From NCBI GenBank assembly GCA_949128115.1, contig OX421968.1, positions 5,084,001 to 5,148,000 of the forward strand: 64,000 bases of DNA. The letters run 5' to 3'. The notes beneath the pieces are model-generated. The model was given only the letters and a program-made list of their open reading frames with translations, was not told where the DNA came from and did not search any database. Of the stretch, positions 46,751 through 59,600 are shown piece after piece. The DNA is from Anaspis maculata (taxonomy: Eukaryota > Arthropoda > Insecta > Coleoptera > Scraptiidae). The stretch's first letter is position 1. Each line of letters starts with the position of its first letter. Both the position numbers and the translations under genes were made by a program.

Positions 46751-48763
46751 TAGCGCATTTTCCATCTAAAGTGCTCAACAATGAAAGTGTTACAAAGCAA
46801 AAATTCTCCCAATTTCGAACCGATCTAACTTTTGATTGGCAACAACGATTCTGATTCTGTTTCAAGTATTGAAACGCCCAATCTTTTAGACATCTTTTTT
46901 GTCAATATGGAATCCATAGAGCCCCTCATAAAATTTCTACAGGGTGATGAACAGAGCAGTGCAAAATTGATGAAAGTTCAACATACCCCCGTTTTCGTTA
47001 AAATTTTTTTTTCGGGAGTATCAACACCAAATTTATGAAGAATGATGTGTTCCCTCGAAACGGTTTTTGAATTTTTGAGATTCCAGTCAAAACAGCCAAA
47101 ATGTGATTTTTTATTGTGAATACTGTATATTATTCCTGTAGCAACGCAAAAACATTAGAACTTTACATATCAAGATGACGCCACTTGGTAGGCTTGTTCA
47201 CTGAACAATTCTGAGCAATTTGACTTGCAAAATGTTCCTATTGTCTAGTGTAGGGGTGAAGAAAAGCCCAATTGGCAGTGTACTTTTTGGTACTACTCCT
47301 AAAATTCGAGTTTTTAGCATTGAAAAAAGGTTAATTTCTACTCTCTTTAGTCAACATGGGACTACGTCATTGGAATTGGATTAACAACATTTCCGCCATT
47401 TTGGAATTTTTTGCCTTTACCTCAAATTTCACAACATAGGCATGTTTGGCATCATTTCTTGAAATGTTGGTCCCCCAAATGAGATTCTGTCCAATAAGAT
47501 CTGTCTATCTGTTTGTTTATCTGTCTATCTCTTTCCGAAAAAATATTGATAGAATTTTTAACCCCACCCCCCTTCTTCCTTAAATTCTCTGAGTGTCCAA
47601 TTTGATATTCTTGAGCTCTCAATTCTTTTCAATGCAGTCAACGTCATCCTGCATAGCATCGGGAGAGATAATTTTCTGTGGAAAAAATGCCACCCAAATT
47701 TCACCCTTTCGCTCCCCCCACCTCATCTCAAAAATCTAAAATGGCAATACCTACTTTGTGATACATCAAATTGAAAGAAATTAAATTCTCTCCATGAACA
47801 AAATTTTTTCAAACTTTGTAAAACCCCCATTTTCTTCACAAAACACCCCAAATGTCTAATTTATTTGGAGAGGGGTTGGAAATTCCAAAAAAATTGTTTT
47901 CGGAAGAAGAATTCAATTCCCTTCAATTTGATGTATCACAAAGTAGGTAGTGTTTCGTAAAATTTTGAAGCTGAGGTGGGGGAGAGCAAAAGGGTCAATT
48001 TGGGTAGCAGTTTTTCCACCGAAAATTCTTTTCTTCGATATTTTCTATGATGACACTGACTGAATTAAAAACACTTGAGAGGTCCAGAATTAAAAATAAG
48101 ACAGTCAGAGAATTTTTAGAGCGAAAAAAGGTGGGGTTGATATTTTTGTAAATATTTTTTTCAGACAGAAAATTTAAATCTCTTCAATTAGATGTATCGC
48201 AAGGTAGGTCATCTCATTTGAAATTTCAAAGTTGGGATGAGTGGGGGCGAGGGGGCTCAAGATAGAAATTTGCCAATTTATGTTTCAGATGTCTCCTTTG
48301 ATATGACAATCGACCTGTTTTTGCTCGAAGAAATATTCACTAGGAATCGGGAGTTATTGCAGGTGGATAGTTTTCAAATGGTCACCCGGTGCAGTATTCA
48401 CAATAAAAAATCACATTTTGGCTGTTTCGACTGGAATCCCAAAAATTCAAAAACCGTTTCGAGGGAGCACATCATTCTTCATAAATTTGGTGTTAATACT
48501 CCCAAAAAGATTTTTTTGCGAAAACGGGGGTATGTTGAACTTTCATCAATTTTGCAATGCTCTGTTCATCACCCTGTAGAGAATTTATGAGAAGCTCTAT
48601 GCATTTCATATTAACAAGGAAGATGGCCAAAGGATTGGGCTATTCAGTACTTGAAACAAAATCGAAATCATATGTGCCAATCAAAAGTTATAGCGGTTCA
48701 AGATTGAGTGAATTTTTGCTTTGTAACACTTTCATTGTTGAGCAGTTTAGATGAAAATCGCTA
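46751..48763. mobile_element. fold-back element FB5 with Tc1-like ends
   Basis: Outer blocks TAGCG (46751, inverse at 48759) and TCTAAAGTGCTCAACAATG (46765) against CATTGTTGAGCAGTTTAGA; TA dinucleotides sit at the GTGCTCAAC border (46767, 48748). Arms continue to GAAAGTGTTACAAAGCAAAAAT and to the module CTACAGGGTGATGAACAGAG (46936) / CTCTGTTCATCACCCTGTAG (48563-48582), and then TCGAAACGGTTTTTGAA / TTCAAAAACCGTTTCGA. Between the modules lies a copy of the FB2 interior (47545-48330). GTGCTCAACAAT ends are shared with 60760-61967. Confidence 0.8.
47545..48330. repeat. FB2-family palindrome inside FB5
   Basis: CCCACCCCCCTTCTTCCT, GTCAACGTCATCCTGCATAG and the TACTTTGTGATACATCAAAT tract recur inverted on the right, in the same order as in 23301-24407. 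The outermost GGGTGGCCC end is missing on the left. Confidence 0.75.
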
Positions 48764-48776
48764 TTGCAACCGTTTT

Positions 48777-48804
48777 GTCCGTCCGTCCGTCCGTCCGTCT
48801 GTCT
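48777..48804 (+). repeat. (GTCC)n microsatellite
   Basis: Six copies of GTCC/TCCG grading into GTCT, immediately right of FB5. Confidence 0.9.
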
Positions 48805-48879
48805 GATCCTCGAACTCCTCCTAGCCCTAGCTTTCTAATTTTTTCGCTGTTACATAGCTGCCACTCTCAAAGGAGGGCT

Positions 48880-50190
48880 AGGCTATATTGAATGTCTATA
48901 TTGCGCCGCCAACATAGAGAAAACCGAACCCGATAAACTGGAGATAACATGATATTGCAATTTCTCCCAGACCTACTGCTCTGGTGTTCTCATTTTATGA
49001 ATAATACATAGCTGCCACTTATAAACGTAAGCCCAGAAACATTCCGCCTTCAGTATGCGCCGCCGATATGAAAAAATTGCTGAAAACCGCCCCCAATCAC
49101 TTTCAAATGAAAAACATAAACCCGAAGACATAACGATCTAATTCTTTCGGTATATGAACCGCTGACTAAAAATGGAAAAGGATAGGCTACTTTTGGTTAG
49201 TCGCCGCCCCCAGATTCCGCCCCCAAACGACAAATAGTGCAACTTCCACAATTGTACTGATTGAGATGTCCTCTTAAAGATTTAGAAACTGCCAACTCAA
49301 ATTGTGCAACATTTGCTTAGCCGAACGCTGCCGCTCCCACACGCCGCCCCCAAGTAAGAGATAAATGAAAAACATGAACCAAAAGACAAAACGATCTAAT
49401 TCTTCCGCTATATTGATAGCTGACTAAAATTGGGAGAATATAGGCTACTTTTGATATGGCGCCGCCTCCAGCTTCCGCCCCCAAAAGAAAAAAGTGCAAC
49501 TTTCAACAATTTAGACTGATTCAGATGTTGATGTTTACCTCAAACATTCAGAACTGTCAACTCAAACTGTGCAAGAATTTCTTTGCCAAACTCTGCCGCT
49601 CCCACACGCCGCCCCCAAAGCAAGAGATAAATGTAAAACATAAACCTGAAGACATAGCGATCTAATTCTTTCGGTATATGAACAGCTGACTAAAAATGGA
49701 AAAGGATAGGCTACTTTTGGTTAGTCGCCGCCCCCAGATGACAAATAGTGCAACTTCCACAATTTTACTGATTGAGATGTTCTCTTAAAGATTTAGAAAC
49801 TGCCAACTCAAATTGTGCAACATTTGCTTAGACGAACGCTGGCGCTGCCACTCCCACACGCCGCCCCCAAAGTAAAAGATAAATGAAAAACATGAACTCA
49901 AAGACATAACGATCTAATTCTTCAGCTATATTGATAGCTGACTAAAAATGGGAAAATATAGGCTACTTTTGATATGGCGCCGCCTCCAGCTTCCGCCCCC
50001 AAAAGAAATAAAGTGCAACTTTCAACAATTTAGACTGATTCAGATGTTGATGTTACCTCAAACATTCAGAACTGTCAACTCAAACTGTGCAAGAATTTCT
50101 TTGCCAAACTCTGCCGCTCCCACACGCCGCCCCCAAAGCAAGAGATAAATGTAAAACATAAACCTGAAGACATAGCGATCTGATTCTCTC
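48880..50190 (+). repeat. compound tandem array, two monomers, 517-bp period
   Basis: The landmark CTCCCACACGCCGCCCCC starts at 49334, 49599, 49851 and 50117, spaced 265, 252 and 266. Alternate monomers resemble each other more than neighbours do: type A contains GGATAGGCTACTTTTGGTTAG, type B GCCGCCTCCAGCTTCCGCCC, so the true period is 517-518 bp (A plus B). About two full A-B units and a partial third are present, with a degenerate lead from 48880. No coding function; frames in it repeat with the array. Confidence 0.85.
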
Positions 50191-50229
50191 GCTATATAGA
50201 TAGCTTACTGAAAATGGGAAAAGAAAGAT

Positions 50230-51226
50230 TATTTTCAGCCGGAAAACTCCCGGGAAATTTGAAAAAGTAGTTGGAAAATGTTCAAGAACCAGTTGCCTCT
50301 TGTTTAGGTGAAAATGGTTAAAAGCGGTCCAAGGAATAAAAAGTTGAAAAATTTGCAGTTTTTCCAGAGAGGAAAACTCGGCAACTGTTGATCCGATTTC
50401 GAAAATTTTTCCTCCAAAAATTAGCTCAATCTTTTCTCAAACTTTTATCCACAGCATGTCTGCAACTAAAATTGATATTTCGTGAGGCCTACCGCATGTA
50501 GAAGTTTGCGATGCGTTTTTCTCAAATTCACGGAATGTGCAAATTTCATTTTTAAAAAATTACAGTCGGAGAACCGGAACCGTGTCGACTTTTAAAATAG
50601 ACCTGCACGACGCTCAATACAATCTACTTTCGATATCAGTTGAAATTTTCCAAAAAAAGTCGATCCCTGAGCAGGAATAAATTTTCGAGTGGAGTCCTAC
50701 TACAAAAGCGAGTCGTTCTGGTCGAAACACCGGCGAGAGCCCCTCTTGAGTGGCAACGGCCAGGAGAAATTTTGAAAATTCATTTCGCCCAACTGGAGAA
50801 TGGTGGAAAACTGCAACTGCGGCCTCAATTTGACTCTTTTGTTGTGTTGCTTCCTGCCAAATCTGGTTCCAATAAATTAATAATTTATTTATATATTATA
50901 AATAAATTAATAATAATTGATAAATTTTGAATAATTGATTGGTAAAGTTTTGAACTTTAACATTTTTTATTATTTGACAGATGACAGATAGGGCAATATT
51001 TTCAACTGTTCTGAATACAGTTTTTCAAGGGCTTTCAAATGACATATTGCAAGTTGAGTTCCGTGAGATATAGCTTCTGACATTTGATGATAGTGACAGT
51101 TAGGTTTGACAGATGACAGCCAAAAACTAATGGGCTCTTTTCAGGAAACAACCATGTTTGTATACCAAATTTGGAGTCGATCCAGTCAACGTTACGGCAG
51201 TTATCGTGGAAGATTACAGACAAACA

Positions 51227-51266
<40 letters not shown>

Positions 51267-51380
51267 GACAGACATAATTCTGAAAATGGTCTTAATCGTC
51301 TTGGGGGACCTCAAAACGTATATAAGTATCCGGTGAAATCTCAAAACTTTTTTTCTGCACGATTACAATACTTCCCCTTA
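50230..51380 (+). repeat. dispersed repeat, copy 2 (sister at 4440-5430)
   Basis: Same orientation and block order as 4440-5430, from AAACTCCCGGGAAATTTGA-type start through the QKRVVLV-reading block to TTTGACAGATGACAGCCAAA (51103-51122). Continues past a (CA)n run to GATTACAATACTTCCCC near 51361-51377. Starts directly after the tandem array. Confidence 0.65.
51229..51273 (+). repeat. (CA)n-(GACA)n microsatellite
   Basis: About 16 CA repeats followed by three GACA repeats, placed within the dispersed repeat; absent from its sister copy. Confidence 0.95.
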
Positions 51381-53334
51381 CATGTTGGTGGGGGGTCGGG
51401 GAAGTAAAAAAGAAGTACTTTTGTGGAGGTAGAACATCGTGACCAGTATCCTGTGATTTCTGTGCCAGTCGAAAAGAACTGCAAAGCCAACTAGCCAACC
51501 TGATCATGAAAGTCAAGTCACTGGCAAGTTTTGTGGGGACGGCGCGGCGCCCGATTGAGAATAATTTCGATGAAAAGCAGGAAGCTCAGCACTCAGCAAC
51601 TCACCGAGCGGTTGTTTCCAGCGTTTAGGTACGGGTCGTCTTCTAGCGGGTTTCTTTCTTCAGTTTTACCTCCGTCCAATAAACTTTTCACTATGAATAA
51701 GTAACATGAACTGGTCTAAAGTATAGGCAAGGCACTGAGAACCAGAGAATCTGAGAACTGGGAGGAAAATTTTGAAACAGTTGCTTCGACAAGGACGTCT
51801 GTCAACATTCAACGGTGCCAACACTGCCAACCGCGGGAGGGGTACCAACCAACGGTGAATGATTAATTTTTAAGTTTTGAAACTAAAGGAAATCATTAAG
51901 ACGACAAATTATCAAAACAGCGCACAGTTACAAACGAGTTTTTTTCTAAACCATGAAATATACCTGACGGAGTGACGGATTACAAATTATGTTTGGTGGC
52001 GATTTGGGTTTGGTTGTGATCAGGCAACCAGTTATACAGGTGTGCCAGAATAAACTGGATAACGCTCAACTATAAATTCATCTTATGAAATTATGGAAGG
52101 AACCGAAGCTGTCTTGTGAAAATTCAGCTTTATAAGGGAAAAAAGGTACTTAATTGTTTTCCGCCTAACTTTTGAACCGTTCAACCGATGTTGTTCTCGT
52201 TTCTCAGCAAAAATGGTGATTTATCAACTTAAATCACATCGAAACCCTATTTCAATTGAGGAATCATTAGTTTTCTTGGATCTTTTTGATATTCCAAAAA
52301 GGTACAACATATATGACTAGAAGCTATTTGGAGGAAAAGCCTATCTGGCTAGTAAAAATATCGATTGTTAACTTCGGCCCGTACGAATTTGGTTAAAAAC
52401 TGAATTTGGGGTTCCAATCGCTTGAATACGTAAAGCTTGGGGTGTAAAGGGCACACACACACAAACACGCCGCGCACAGATAATATTTATTTCATTTGTA
52501 TTCCAGATCCTGTTACACTTTCAAATCCTGACCACCACCACCTTTCACACCAGACACACCAGCCTTTCGAAGACTGAAAATAATAGAGCTGCCTCGCTGG
52601 ATATTTTTTCAGCTGCACGTCATCTGTTACTTTCAAGTTTAAATACCGATTATACCTACCGACTTTGGTCTCTCGAAAAGTGACATTATATTTAGCTTTC
52701 CGAAGCCGTGCAAAACATCACTTTTATATTGAATTTTTGCCGGAGGATGGGAGCCTCCAACAACGCAAAAGCCTTTTACTTGTATACCTACTTGTTGTCA
52801 AAGTCGAATTATCGGGGAAACAAGTTCCTCCCCGGATGATTCACTGTTTATATTTTCATTTCTTCAGACATAAAGACAAACCTCTTGAATACTTTCACAT
52901 AATACACCACAAAAACGTAGGTATTATAAAATCGACGATAAATTCATGCAGACCAAATAATATACACAAATGAATAGGCCCTCACAAGCATGAGGCTCAG
53001 TAGCGCACTTCCTCGTGAATGAATCAGTAAACGTAAAATACATACATACTAAATGTACGAACAAAAGAACAGGTATGCCTCCGCGCTCGCGACGTGAGGC
53101 ACACTAGCACATCTTCTCCTGAGTGTGGCGTAGTAAACCTAAAATACTAAAAAAAATGGGTTACGTTACTACCTCAGGAAGCTATTCTACTTACCTACAA
53201 TTAAAAAAAAAGTTGGGCTCTAGTTCATTAACTTCATTTTTTCTAGACATTTGTTGGTAATGAAACACATCACATCCACTTCTACAGACATTTCAAGGCC
53301 ATGAGGGACGGGGGTGAGGACGAATGCTGGAATT
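51381..53334. other. intergenic, no gene recognised
   Basis: A TACAGGTGTGCC terminus at 52035 suggests another single end of the fold-back superfamily. The 102-codon frame at 52665-52973 has no recognisable domain. Confidence 0.35.
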
Positions 53335-53860
53335 CGTCCTGATTTCAAGATAATAATTTTAATTGCGTCGCACAATTTCTTCCAGCGTACGCCACACAAT
53401 ACCGTTGAGTGGTGCGTGGTCCCTTCCCCTTTCCCCCTTCCCATAATGGAGTATTATACTAAAAATTTTTTTTGATGGAAATGAAAACTACATTGAAAAA
53501 TAATTGACCCGTGTTTTTTTATTCAGTCAAAAACCGTATCGTTTGGGCGCAATAAATAAATAACATCAACTATTTCTGACGTCACAGCGAGTCACCGCCT
53601 ATACCGCCTGTGTAAATGACGTCAGAAATAGGCAGAATATAGGAATTTCGTTTATTTATTGCGGCCAAACGATACGATTTTTGGCTGAATAAAAAAATAC
53701 GGGTCAGTTATTTTCCAATATAGTTTCTGATTCCATCGAAAAAAAATTTTTCTTTCAAAAGTATAATACTCTATTGCTTTCTTTCCCCCAGACGGTTAAT
53801 TACTATTACTATCACAGTATTTCCGGGAGACAAAAAACTGCATGGATGGTCCGCAATTTT
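53335..53860. repeat. dispersed repeat split by a MITE (relative at 24606-24780)
   Basis: 53335-53449 and 53772-53860 together follow the order of 24606-24780; the MITE at 53450-53771 is the interruption. Confidence 0.5.
53450..53771. mobile_element. 322-bp palindromic MITE with two CRE octamers
   Basis: GAGTATTATACT at the left end and its inverse at the right; arms of about 125 bp pair through AAAAATTTTTTTTGATGG, AATTGACCCGT, AAACCGTATCGTTTGG and AATAAATAAA. TGACGTCA occurs at 53577-53584 and, as the arm's mirror, at 53617-53624, flanking a short loop. Non-coding. Confidence 0.85.
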
Positions 53861-54214
53861 TATTTCAGATTGTTTTTCTAGACACCATGAAGTTAACGTA
53901 ACCGAACCGGACCCAAAAATTGAATTTGACATAGACATGTTGATAATTTGTTGAATAGGTAGTTTTCCGTTTATTTATCTTAGCTTGGGTCAGAGCATAT
54001 TTTAAGGAATTTCAAGTGCGCGACCAAAAGTCATGATGCTTCAGTTTGGCGCCGCAGATGAAATTATTTCAAATTAAGACGGGCCAGAGAGTTAAACGGC
54101 CCCTATTTTTTTTTTAAATTACAAAAAAAAGCTTCATTCGAGGTCGTTCCAAAAATGTAATGGAACTGCAGTTAGCAAAATGCTCCAAAAAATCCAGAAA
54201 AAAGCTAAACATTT

Positions 54215-54722
54215 TTTTTATGATTTTTATTTTTGGAAATATGGATGGTCAAAAGGTGGTCCTTCGGCCCCTTTCATCCTCGAGATTTAAAAAGATTCCA
54301 GGAAATTCTTCCCATCAGACCAAAAAGCAATTTTTTTCAACCTTTGAATGTGTTCTGGTATGTAATTGTATTTAGTGTACAGGGTAAGTCATAAATCGTA
54401 AAAATTTATCTGCCTCGAAAATGCCGGTGAAAGGTTCTAGAGGTCATAAAACTGATGTAGAGCAACAAATAACACAAATGGTTCTTATATGAAATTTTCT
54501 GCATGCATTTTTGAAAAAAAATGAATTTTCAGGACTTAAGACTCACTCTGTATAGAATAAAGAATGACAGAACACATTCAAAGATTCAAAAATATTGCTT
54601 TTTGGTCTGTTTAAAAGAGTTCACTAAAATCTTTCAAATTAATGACAACATGCAGAGGGGGCCGGAGGACCACCTTTTGCTTTTGACCCTCCATATTTTC
54701 TAAAATAAAAACCCTGATTTCA
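54215..54722. mobile_element. fold-back element FB7
   Basis: Left arm 54215-54395 pairs with 54548-54722: TTTTTATTTTTGGAAATATG with CATATTTTCTAAAATAAAAA, AGGTGGTCCTTCGGCCCC with GGGGCCGGAGGACCACCT, AGACCAAAAAGCAAT with ATTGCTTTTTGGTCT, CATTCAAAG. Loop about 150 bp with TACAGGG at 54379. A single-arm relative is at 8600-8870. No coding capacity. Confidence 0.8.
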
Positions 54723-56073
54723 ACATTTTCCTGATACTTTTGACGTATTTTCTGTAACTGCGGTTTAATTTTCTACCCCAAATTTGCAAACACTCTGTTT
54801 AATATGATGAACCAAGAGCTTCAGATAAATATCAAAACAATGTATTTATTCAAAACATTGGATCGGTAAAATGAATATTGTGAGTAGCTCGACTGTTTGG
54901 AGCTTTTTATGATCGTGTGCACGGAAACAGCCCTTTTCTGGACCTGCGCTATGCGGTGTTGGAAAAATGAAAACTTCGACTGAATTCGCAAAAACGGTAG
55001 CAAGGCCATGCAACTCTCGAGCATTGAAAAAGGAGAAGGAAGATTTTCACTTGCAAAAAGAGTAACGACACCATCTGTGAACTGGTGAACCAGCTTTATT
55101 ACCGAAAAGATTTTTGACCTCCGCTCTAGCTGTGGCAATCATGTCACTTTGATTCCTGGAGTTGTTAACGATTTTTTTATTGTTTCCACAATATCTCGGT
55201 CTTGTGATTACGTACGTTACATACATACGTACGTTGGATGAAAATTCTGGGGTAGACAAAATAAAACTTCATTTACGTTACAAATGAAGGAGTCACCCTT
55301 CCCCTATAAACAGTTTCTCCCAATTCATCGTTGTCATTCGGGCCATTGGCTTCTGCCGAAAAACCTTCCTCAAACCCACTAGGATAAGGACCTTTTTCCA
55401 TCATAGGATTTTAAGATTTATTGACTAGATCACAATTTTCTGTGAAACTCCAACGTCACAAATGGTGGACATTGATTGTGGATGTCACTTTGATTTAAAA
55501 AGAAATTAGGTATTATTGCTTCATCCAAAAAAAATCTCAGAAGTACGAATAAGTGATAAAATGTAGCGAAGGAATATTTTTTGACTGCGCGACCAAACTT
55601 CCACTACGCGACCAAACTTTGTCACTGGGCGACCAATTGGTCGCCCACTTTATATGTTATTTTATGCTCTGGCTTGGGTAGGTACCAACACCTTTAGCTC
55701 GACTTCAGGTAGGTACACATAGGTACTCCATTGATGGCTATTTGAAAATGTTAAGACAGTCGAATTTGACTCTGTCAGAAATAGCTCAGATTTCGAATTT
55801 GCATGGGCGCGGATGCTGCAGTTTGATTACGGCACTCTTTGAAATTGAACAAGAGCTTATTTCCACAAATATGAAATTCTGTAGGTACTAACTTGCCGAA
55901 TGTTGAGTAATTGGGTCTGTGTTTCAAGAAAATCCGTCGGAAGTTGATTCATTTTCTGTAGCATATGTAAAGATCAGATGGCGGCGCGGAGTATTCTTAC
56001 TTATGGGAAGGGTAATTTTCGAAAATTCGTAAGAACTCGGAATTTCTTCTAAGAAATTCAAAATTTTCGAAAT
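54723..56073. other. intergenic, no gene recognised
   Basis: A CGACCAA-rich block (55570-55645) resembles, inverted, 54010-54030, together with an AGAGCATA block, so a wider, older inverted repeat may enclose FB7. Evidence is weak. No coding sequence recognised. Confidence 0.3.
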
Positions 56074-56387
56074 ATACTGCGCGTCTTTTGAAGTGGATAT
56101 TGTGAGTTTTTTGTAAATTAAGTACTATATTCTCCTGCATGGCATTATTGGTAAGTATAATCGATAATAATTGAATCATCAAATCATGACGAATATACTG
56201 ACGAAATACTGACGAAGCCTGTGATATTTAATGTATATACAATGGTGCAATAAACATGAATTGAATTGAATTGAATTTAATTTAATTTATTTGAATTATC
56301 GATTAGCAATAATGATACTCAAGAGAATTCAGTATTCAACTCACAAGAAACTCGCAATATCCACTTCAAAAGACACGCAGTGTATAA
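56074..56387. repeat. fold-back, about 314 bp
   Basis: TATACTGCG, GTCTTTTGAAGTGGATATTG on the left pair with CAATATCCACTTCAAAAGAC and CGCAGTGTATA on the right. The loop contains a (GAATT)n run at about 56257-56295. Confidence 0.75.
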
Positions 56388-56602
56388 TTTCGCATATGTG
56401 TCCATGTATTTTAACGAGTTCAAATACCCGTTCGCACATTACAATTTTTCAAGTCTGGCGGCATTGATTCCACAGATTCCATGCTAACGTACTAGACCGA
56501 GAGATAGGAACGTGTTTCTGTCCTCATTTGAGAAAGGTCAGTTGCCATTCTACAATGTTCTGGTCTGGTACACTTTCTGTGAACAGAAGTGTTTGTTGTT
56601 CG

Positions 56603-59600
56603 CACGGGCGTGCCTATAGCTTTTCCAAGGGGGGTGTTCTATCCAGAGCCGGGCGTAAGGTGATTTATTGACGAGCGTAGCGAGCAAAAATGTGCCGCAG
56701 GCAAAAAATTTTTTGGTTGTGTATTGAATTTTACTCTTCCTGCTCAAAGCTCTTTTGAACGAAATATATTATATCCTTCGCTAAATTTTTCTTGGGGGGA
56801 TTCTTCCCCAGTGGGAGGTAGAATTTTCGCGCAAACATCCTGTACCTACATTTTCTACAATAAAACTTTAAATCATGGGAAATGCTTGTTATACGATTTA
56901 GTAATTATTAAAGAATTATATTGAGCCTCTTTCTTCTTACAACTAATTTATGTACAATTTCACTGGGTTTCACTTTCACTGCCAGATCTCGGTGAATGCT
57001 CATCAGTGCAAGCCCAGTCAACCTTTCATCCCCCATTTTGTTTCTCAAATACGTCTTCAGCCTTTTGAGAGTGGAAAAGGACCGTTCAGGCGTCGCAGTT
57101 GATACTGGTAGCGTTGCCAGAATTTGGAGAAGCTTTTTAATAGCAGGAAAAAATAGCTCGTTACACTGATCTAATGCTTCTAAAGCGGTTGATGGTTTTT
57201 CCAGCTCGCGCGCGCACCAGTGTTTGTGCCAGAGCTCATACTCACTTACAACGCATCTCTCCTCATTTTCACTCAGAAATGTGTGAGCTATTTTCTTTAT
57301 TTTTTCTTTGGTGTCATTATCATTTTTGGTCCGCTCAGGTAGAAGAAGTTGAATGCCTGCTACTGTTTCTTCGTGAGGTTTAAATCTAGCATCAATCTCG
57401 CTGACAACGTGTTCGATGAAAGGGTAAAACACATTTCGTCGATAATAAATTTCAGCAGTTTCGCCTGGAACATTGCTGCGATTGGTTTGCTTTCCAGTAA
57501 TCCTTGGAGAAATTATGTCGGTGACGCTTAAGCGTTTTGCTTCCTTAAAAAGGACTGAAAATTCATTTTCATCACGTATGCTTTGCAAGGTACTTTTCAC
57601 TGTTTTTACATAACTGCAAGTGTCACTTAAATCTACATTAACCCTTTGCAGTGCTTTATTTAGGTTTGCTGTGTAGGAGAAAACTTTCCTCAAGATTACC
57701 AGTGAGACAATGAACTGACTGCTTTCCATCGCGACCTGCAATTGGTACGCTTGTGTAGCGACATCTCTTCCAGTAGCTTGGATTGCTTCGAGTGTTTCAA
57801 GCACTACAGGGAACATCTCGGCGAACCTTTCTACGGCTGTGTGTTTTTCCGTCCAGCGCGTCTCACATAGTGAAATGAGCGTTGAATGAGGTATTCCAGC
57901 TTTGTCCGCAGTTTTTTTCAGGAAACCATCTCGAAGTGGAGATTGTCGAAAGAAGTTGATTACGCTTTTAATAGTGCCAATGCAATTGCGAATCATTGGT
58001 ATTTCGCATGAATGCGCCAAAACTAGGTTTAGGGTGTGAGCTACACAATGTACGAACTGTGCTTTGGGGTACTTTTCAGAAATAATGGTTCTCACGCCCT
58101 TCAATCGGCCACTCATGACCGCAGCTCCATCATAGCCTTGGCCAACCAGATTTTCTAAATCCAAATCAAAGGACAAAAGATTTTCTGTGATCGTGGATGC
58201 CAAAGCTTGCGCTGTTACATCCTCAACGTGCACGAATTCAAGGAAATCTTCTCGAATAACTGACTTGCTTGTTGAGGAATCCACATAGCGTACGCACAAC
58301 GCCAGCTGCTCATACCGCGAAATGTCCTGAGTTTCATCGGCTAGTACAGCAAAGTACCCGGATTTTTTAATTCTTTCGATCAGTTGTTCCTGAATGGCTT
58401 TCCCACAGAGTTCAATCAGTTCATTTTGAATCTTTGATGACGTGTACATAGCCCGATTGTGACTATTTTGGGTGAGCAAATGATTCTTAAGGGATTCATC
58501 TCCAGAGTTGGCACGAAAACGCAAAAGTGCTCGAAAATTTCCATCGTTATCTGCAGGCTCTTCAATACCAATTTCTCCATGGTCTTTTTTCCCTCTTAAT
58601 GCCATTTCTTGTCGCCCACACAGCAGAATTGTTTCCACTATAGCTGTTAATCTTTTTCTGTTTTCTTCCGCAATTTTTTGGTTTTCCACATTTATTAATT
58701 CTGTGACATCGAGCGACTGACCTTCTGCAACACTCACAAAATTTTTGGCCTTTTCGACCGCAAAATTGTGGTATTTGGCATTTTCGTGACAATTGAAGCT
58801 CTCCAGCGCCTTCTTCCAGTTGTTAAATGGTCTAGTGACAAACGCTCCAAGTTCTTGACCGCCGCGACCACCTTCTGTTTTCCCAAACAAAACACACATT
58901 TTGCACAATGCTCCATGGGCAATATTTGAATACACCAGCCACGGATATTTTTTCATCCAACTGCGTTGGAAGGAAAGGTTTCTTTTGCCAGTGGCGGGGA
59001 ACTTGAAAGTCTCTGGCGGTGTCCAAGGTACTTTCAGAGCTTTTAACTTCTCTTCATCGTTCCTTGGGGGGTGAGAGATGTATTTTCCAATATCATGTAC
59101 CTCCAAGTTGCTGACCAAGATTGTACCAGTGTCAGTACTGTCAGTGTCAGTACTCTTTGAGGGGCCTGTCCAAGTGAAATATTTTATAGCCATAGCTTGA
59201 AAAATGTAAAAATTTCAAAAATAATACCTGGAACAGGATCACATTCAAGAGGTACATTCTTCTGATTCGTGACTTCCTCTTCAGACTTTTTAGTTTTTTT
59301 CGATAAAAATCCTAACATCGACTGTTGAGCAGTCCGCTTCATCATTCGTTAGCTAAAATTTAAGCAATATGAAATAAATACCAATCCAATAGGCAATAGG
59401 TAATGTAACTGTACCTAACAATTAATATTACCTATCAAGTAATATTTAATATTTTACATTTATCGACACTGACACCGTGAACGAATGGACTGCAGCAGCA
59501 GCAGAGTAGGTAATACTAGTACTGACTGGTCTATGAAAATGACGATCGATGTACCACTATCATGTGTTGCCCGTAAAAAATTGAAGCCACAAGATTCTCT

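Noticed and set aside
59166..59197. Intron of only 32 nt (59196-59227) before the ATG at 59193
   Set aside because: The next downstream acceptor gives a 62-nt intron in the same reading frame, a more normal size for an insect intron.
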